Assembly: GCA_937911965.1 (NCBI GenBank) | Contig: CALDPL010000196.1 | Location: 1 to 10,260 of the forward strand | From: an uncultured Allomuricauda sp. | Lineage (GTDB): Bacteria > Bacteroidota > Bacteroidia > Flavobacteriales > Flavobacteriaceae | Direction: 5' to 3' | Length of the DNA: 10,260 nucleotides | In this document: positions 6,932 through 10,260 of the stretch, piece by piece | Position numbering within the stretch: the stretch's first letter is position 1 | How the letters are laid out: every line of letters begins with the position of its first letter | Position numbers and translations under genes: made by a program | The notes under the pieces: model-generated | What the model was told of the DNA's origin: nothing | The model's input: the letters and a program-made list of their open reading frames with translations, nothing else | Database searches by the model: none

Positions 6932-8296
6932 TTAGATCTGATGTTCCGAAACGAAATATTCCAAATATTCCGGAATCATGGTCCCCAGATAATACGGAAG
7001 ATTCATTAAAATGAACGGGGTACCCGAAGGGGTCACACTCTTTTGTATTTTAAATTCACCCGCATAGATCCGAACTGCATAGGGATGGCCCACCGAATCC
7101 ATAAATTGATGCAGGGATTTCAAAGAGCCCGTTTTTCCTGATTTGATTTCAATGGGGATTACCAATCCATTCGACTCCTGGACCAGATCCACCTCTGCAG
7201 AGGCATGCTGCTTTTCCCGAACCCAAAAACAAGGTTTGGTCTGCCTAAGAGGTTGTACTGAGATCAGTTCCTGGGTGATCATATGGGGAATGATTGCCCC
7301 TTTATAGCTTTCACTCAAATCTTCCATGAAGACCATTTTGGAAGCTATGGCCAAGATATAGTTCAATATCCCAGTATCCAAAAATTGAAGTCGGGGATGC
7401 TTTCTTAAATCAGGCAGTACCGGAGGTTCGACGGAGGTTGTGGGATATATCAACTGTATTATTTTGGCCAGATCCAAATTCCTGAAGGCCTCTCCGACCT
7501 CTCTGGACCTATAATTTGAATTTCCGAAATTGTGGAACTTTACCCTACGATCCACCAAGAATGCGGCAGTCGCCATGATATGTTTCAAGATATCCCTGGC
7601 CATGGCGTTACCGGCATACTTTTCCGTATCACTGATATAGGCCCCCCAAATACTTTCATAAACGGGTGCCAAATCGGAAATACTTCCTCCCTTAAGATGG
7701 GTGCCAACAACTTCGGGCATTCCCCCAATAATGGCAAATTGGTTGAACAATTTGAGAAGGATGGGATGCGCTGCCGGGGGTATGGGAATTTGTCCCAGGG
7801 CCCCAAGGGCGGCATGATGTTCCATGGCCCCCAGATATTCCCTGAAGTTAAAAGGGTGAAGGTACATAAACTCTACCCGCCCAACCGGAAAGCTCTTTAC
7901 CTGTTTGAGGGCAAACTCCAAAAGGGAGCCTGCTGCTATCACGTGAAGTTGGGGCACCTCCTCATAAAAATAACGCAACAATCGAATGGCTTTGGGTTGT
8001 TCTTGAATCTCATCGAGGAACAACAAGGTTTTGAACAGGTCCTTTGACGCAATATTATTTGATAACATCAGGGAATCAAGAATGACATGGACGTCATCGG
8101 AGAGTTCAAAATAATGGGCATCCTCCTTTTTCTCAAGGTTCAAATCAATGGTATATTGGTACCCCTTGGAAAATTCTCGGATCAGGGTTGTTTTCCCGAC
8201 CTGTCTGGCCCCTCTTAAAATTAGGGGCTTTCTATTGGGTTTACTTTTCCAATGTTCAAGCTCAGATAAAGCTTCCCGTTCATAGCTCACAATCAA
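6932..8296 (-). CDS. AAA ATPase of the AAA_14/DUF4143 type
   Basis: This 454-residue protein belongs to the family with an N-terminal AAA_14 ATPase domain and a C-terminal DUF4143 domain; its cellular role is unknown. Walker A is GARQVGKTT (29-37), Walker B LLFLDEIQ (91-98, D95 E96) and AAGSLLEF (121-128) is the sensor-like segment. YLHPFNFREYL (145-155) and FAIIGGMPEVV (187-197) are typical of the family. The C-terminal part has E343, D370 (AEVDLV) and E383-x-K385 (PIEIKSG), a pattern like the PD-(D/E)xK nuclease fold, so DNA or RNA cleavage is possible but unproven. No ATG start exists: the frame closes with TGA at 8309-8311, leaving TTG at 8296 or GTG at 8290. The gene is more AT-rich than its neighbours and uses different codons, and it sits between conserved genes; I infer acquisition by transfer. 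Its promoter region carries three direct repeats. Confidence 0.9.
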   Translation of the reverse strand: MIVSYEREALSELEHWKSKPNRKPLILRGARQVGKTTLIREFSKGYQYTIDLNLEKKEDAHYFELSDDVHVILDSLMLSNNIASKDLFKTLLFLDEIQEQPKAIRLLRYFYEEVPQLHVIAAGSLLEFALKQVKSFPVGRVEFMYLHPFNFREYLGAMEHHAALGALGQIPIPPAAHPILLKLFNQFAIIGGMPEVVGTHLKGGSISDLAPVYESIWGAYISDTEKYAGNAMARDILKHIMATAAFLVDRRVKFHNFGNSNYRSREVGEAFRNLDLAKIIQLIYPTTSVEPPVLPDLRKHPRLQFLDTGILNYILAIASKMVFMEDLSESYKGAIIPHMITQELISVQPLRQTKPCFWVREKQHASAEVDLVQESNGLVIPIEIKSGKTGSLKSLHQFMDSVGHPYAVRIYAGEFKIQKSVTPSGTPFILMNLPYYLGTMIPEYLEYFVSEHQI

Positions 8297-8297
8297 T

Positions 8298-8309
8298 ACA
8301 TTTAAATGT
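8298..8309. promoter_or_regulatory. 12-bp perfect palindrome in the ATPase leader
   Basis: ACATTTAAATGT is a perfect palindrome directly before the proposed TTG start (8296) and downstream of the -7 element, so it would lie around or just after the transcription start. The position fits an operator for a dimeric repressor, but AT-rich palindromes of this size also arise by chance. Confidence 0.4.
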
Positions 8310-8318
8310 CAAATTATT

Positions 8319-8326
8319 CAAATATA
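8319..8326 (-). promoter_or_regulatory. Bacteroidota -7 element before the ATPase gene
   Basis: Read on the - strand the sequence is TATATTTG, a perfect TAnnTTTG. The nearest TTG upstream lies within the first repeat unit (8342-8340) with a 13-bp spacer, shorter than the usual 17-23. The -33 region is thus occupied by the repeat array, which suggests that a protein bound to the repeats helps or blocks RNA polymerase. The predicted leader is only about 15 bases. Confidence 0.55.
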
Positions 8327-8333
8327 CATTTTT

Positions 8334-8422
8334 TTGTAACAAAATAGGGGGTGTTTGCTTGATTATTTGTAACAAAATAGGGGGTGTTTTAATCCAATAT
8401 TGTAACAAAATAGGGGCAATTT
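8334..8422. repeat. Three direct repeats with exact 33-bp period upstream of the ATPase gene
   Basis: Units start at 8334, 8367 and 8400, each beginning with TTGTAACAAAATAGGGG. Units 1 and 2 are identical over 23 bases (8334-8356 and 8367-8389); unit 3 (8400-8422) matches in 20 of 23. The 10-base spacers between units differ from each other. Conserved boxes with diverged spacers at constant distance, about three helical turns, point to a row of protein binding sites on one face of the DNA. The array fills the upstream region of the ATPase promoter. It is too short in repeat and spacer for a CRISPR array. An alternative is iteron-like DNA. The regulator is unknown. Confidence 0.85.
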
Positions 8423-8451
8423 CAATTTCAACCTCCTGGGAAAAACAGTTT

Positions 8452-8895
8452 TTAAAGCACTTCCAGGATTGTATGGGACTGTCCGTTGAATTCAAAAACG
8501 TCCCCCACCCTTTTCCCCAACAGCAGTTGTGCCATCGGTGAGGCTCCGGAAATACAATACACTACAACTTCCCCTTCTTTATGGGAACCCGCTGAAATGG
8601 ACAAAAAATAACGGGCCGTTTCGGTCCGTACCAGACTTCCCATGCCGATTGTTTCCCCTCGGGGGACAATGTCTATCTTCTTCAGGGCATTCCTTGTGTT
8701 TTCCACCTCCAACAACTGCCCTGAGAGTTTCTCCTGCTCCAAATGCAGCATGGCCCTGCCGGTCTCATGCTTGTCCCCGGTGGAGTTCTTGTCCTCAGAG
8801 AGCAGGGATTCGTTCAATTCGGCGCCCCGTCCCCTCAAACGTTGGGCATTTTGGTTCACATAGGCCCAACAAAAATCCAAAAGTCTTCGTTTCAT
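8452..8895 (-). CDS. GreA/GreB-like coiled-coil protein
   Basis: This 147-residue protein has a charged, mostly helical N-terminal part (1-75, with SEDKNSTGDKHETGRAMLHLEQEKLSGQL) that should form a coiled coil, and a C-terminal domain (about 76-147) with SPMAQLLLGKRVGDVFEF, close to the SPLGRALLGKKVGD motif of the FKBP-like domain of GreA/GreB. It may therefore bind RNA polymerase through the secondary channel, but cleavage factor activity is not shown. From memory, flavobacterial homologues are often labelled 3-oxoacyl-ACP synthase in databases; nothing here resembles a ketosynthase, so that name looks wrong. I chose the ATG at 8895 over the ATG at 8916, because the latter lies within the end of the kinase gene and the family begins with MKRRLLDFC. 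It follows the kinase gene after 13 bases, likely in one operon. Confidence 0.85.
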   Translation of the reverse strand: MKRRLLDFCWAYVNQNAQRLRGRGAELNESLLSEDKNSTGDKHETGRAMLHLEQEKLSGQLLEVENTRNALKKIDIVPRGETIGMGSLVRTETARYFLSISAGSHKEGEVVVYCISGASPMAQLLLGKRVGDVFEFNGQSHTILEVL

Positions 8896-8908
8896 ACCGG
8901 AATTAAAA

Positions 8909-10258
8909 TCAGGCAAAGCTAAGCCTAAAAACGGTTTCCCTACCGGGAAAAGAGCGCAGCTGTATGCTCCCCCCGTGCAACTGCATCACCCTTTTGGAAA
9001 GGCTGAGCCCAATCCCGCTTCCCTCGCTCTTGGTGGTGAAAAAGGGAACAAAGATTTCCTCCATCTGCTCCGGGGGGACCCCCGGGCCATTGTCCATTAC
9101 TTCGATATACTTGGTCCCGTTTTCCTCCAGTCCCGCCAGGATGCGCACCCTCCCATCCTCCATCCCGCTTACGGCCTGAAGGGCATTTCGGGTCAGGTTG
9201 ATCAGCACCTGTACGATCTGTTTCTCGTCCAAAAAGAACTCCAATCCTTCGGGATCGCAGACCACCCCAAAATCGAGCTTCGGCGGAAGCTTGGCCGACA
9301 TCAACACCCGTATCTTTTCCAAAAGTTCCCTTCCCCTGACCAAGGTTCTGTCGGGTTCGGGCACGTGCAACAGGCTGCGGTAGGACTGCACAAAATCCAT
9401 AAGGTCCCCGCCCTGCTCCTTGATCACCTCCAAGCCCTTCAGCGTATTTGCGATCTGTTCCTCCCCCAATTCTTTAAGAGGGACGATCTTCCCATTGTTT
9501 TTATAATACCTGATGATCGAATCCGAGATCGAGGCTATGGGGGTAATGGTGTTCATAATCTCATGGGTCAATACCCGGATCAGCCGGATCCAGGATTCCG
9601 TTTCCTTTTCATCGAGTTCCCTGTGGATGTCCTGGACCACCACCAATAGCAGGGACCGCCCATCCAGGGTCAAGGCCGTGGATTTGAGGGCCAATTGGAC
9701 CTGTTCCCTTTCATTTGCCAATTGGAACATTTTACGCTCAAAAGGCTTGAAATCCTCGAATACCCGGTACAGTTTTTCATCCACCTGCACCAATTGTTTG
9801 ATGTGGTTCAAGGGACTGTGGTCCAACAATCTTTCCAGGGTCGGATTGGCAAAGAGGATATGGCCCCTTTCGTTATAGGTCATGATCCCGATGCTGGCCT
9901 GTTTGAGTATTTCTTGGTAATACCGTTCCCTGAGCTGCATCTGCAGGTGCACTTCCTGGATCAGGCCGTTGACCCGGTTCAGACTGCTGTTGAGCTCCTT
10001 GAAGGATTTGATGGAAACCTGCTCCGGAAATCGAAGCGTAAAGTCCTCATTGCGGATGGCGTCGAAGAAGTAGGCCAGTTTCCTGTTGGTGCTGTTCACG
10101 AAAACGATCAGGGCATGGACCTGCAGCCCAAGGAGCAGGCCGAGGAAGCCCGCCAGGGTATATTTCTCCCAGGCCACCCCAAAGGCCAGAGCCAGGGAGG
10201 TCCCCAGGATCAGAAGCACCCGAAGGATCAACTGGAAATAAAAGTGCCGGCTGGCCAT
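8909..10258 (-). CDS. PAS-domain sensor histidine kinase, membrane-bound
   Basis: This is a 449-residue sensor kinase of a two-component system, resembling the NtrY/AtoS group. Two membrane helices (about 9-29 and 35-55) are joined by a very short loop, so an external sensor domain is absent. A linker at 56-112 with HAMP-like helical character follows, then a PAS domain (about 113-210, GIMTYNERGHILFANPTLERLL). The H-box is VLTHEIMNTITP with phospho-acceptor H232. The ATPase domain has the N-box NLTRNALQA (N358), G1 DNGPG (D389), F-box FVPFF (403-407) and G2 GSGIGLSLSK (G413-G417). The signal is probably cytoplasmic or from within the membrane. On the - strand the window starts TGATGG, so the ATG start could overlap a TGA stop of an upstream gene, perhaps the partner response regulator; that gene is outside the window. 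Confidence 0.95.
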   Translation of the reverse strand: MASRHFYFQLILRVLLILGTSLALAFGVAWEKYTLAGFLGLLLGLQVHALIVFVNSTNRKLAYFFDAIRNEDFTLRFPEQVSIKSFKELNSSLNRVNGLIQEVHLQMQLRERYYQEILKQASIGIMTYNERGHILFANPTLERLLDHSPLNHIKQLVQVDEKLYRVFEDFKPFERKMFQLANEREQVQLALKSTALTLDGRSLLLVVVQDIHRELDEKETESWIRLIRVLTHEIMNTITPIASISDSIIRYYKNNGKIVPLKELGEEQIANTLKGLEVIKEQGGDLMDFVQSYRSLLHVPEPDRTLVRGRELLEKIRVLMSAKLPPKLDFGVVCDPEGLEFFLDEKQIVQVLINLTRNALQAVSGMEDGRVRILAGLEENGTKYIEVMDNGPGVPPEQMEEIFVPFFTTKSEGSGIGLSLSKRVMQLHGGSIQLRSFPGRETVFRLSFA

Positions 10259-10260
10259 CA

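Noticed and set aside
7532..8047. Open frame on + inside the ATPase gene
   Set aside because: Antisense shadow; the - strand carries clear ATPase motifs over the same stretch.
6932..8296. Transposase or integrase as identity of the accessory gene
   Set aside because: Walker A and B with the C-terminal IEIKSG motif fit AAA_14/DUF4143; no DDE or tyrosine recombinase motif and no terminal inverted repeats are visible.
8334..8422. CRISPR array
   Set aside because: Spacers of about 10 bases and only three units with no cas gene do not fit a CRISPR array.
8280..8495. 71-residue frame across the repeats as a gene
   Set aside because: Starts inside the GreA-like gene and owes its openness to the 33-bp repeats; kept only as an observation.

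Overview
The window looks like chromosomal DNA of a member of the Bacteroidota, most probably a marine Flavobacteriaceae with a fairly high GC content for that family (Muricauda or Robiginitalea type). This rests on protein sequences of flavobacterial character, on a promoter of the Bacteroidota type (TTG, 20 bp, TACCTTTG) before asd, and on weak or absent Shine-Dalgarno sequences. The genus is a guess.

Left part (1-5400, all on +). The 3' end of a thymidine kinase gene (tdk) overlaps alr (alanine racemase), followed by mscL (mechanosensitive channel) and a strong intrinsic terminator. Then come asd (aspartate-semialdehyde dehydrogenase) with its own promoter, and a prolyl oligopeptidase lipoprotein followed by a GC-rich hairpin. 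Alr and Asd both supply cell wall precursors: D-alanine, and the aspartate branch leading to diaminopimelate. MscL is the osmotic safety valve of the same envelope.

Middle part (5400-6930). A stand-alone ABC ATPase overlaps by 23 bases an arfB-type peptidyl-tRNA hydrolase (ribosome rescue) that uses a TTG start. A 150-base gap without a gene follows, up to the convergent gene.

Right part (6930-10260, all on -). From the right edge leftwards: a membrane-bound PAS sensor histidine kinase, a GreA/GreB-like coiled-coil protein 13 bases downstream, then an AAA ATPase of the AAA_14/DUF4143 type. The ATPase gene is more AT-rich than its neighbours and looks like an accessory insertion between conserved genes. 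In front of it are three direct repeats spaced exactly 33 bp apart, a Bacteroidota -7 element (TATATTTG) and a 12-bp perfect palindrome. This compact control region is the most unusual structure in the window.

Most of the window is ordinary housekeeping sequence. The point worth pursuing is the ATPase gene with its repeat array. A minor oddity is the very GC-rich first ~50 bases, which do not fit the thymidine kinase family well.
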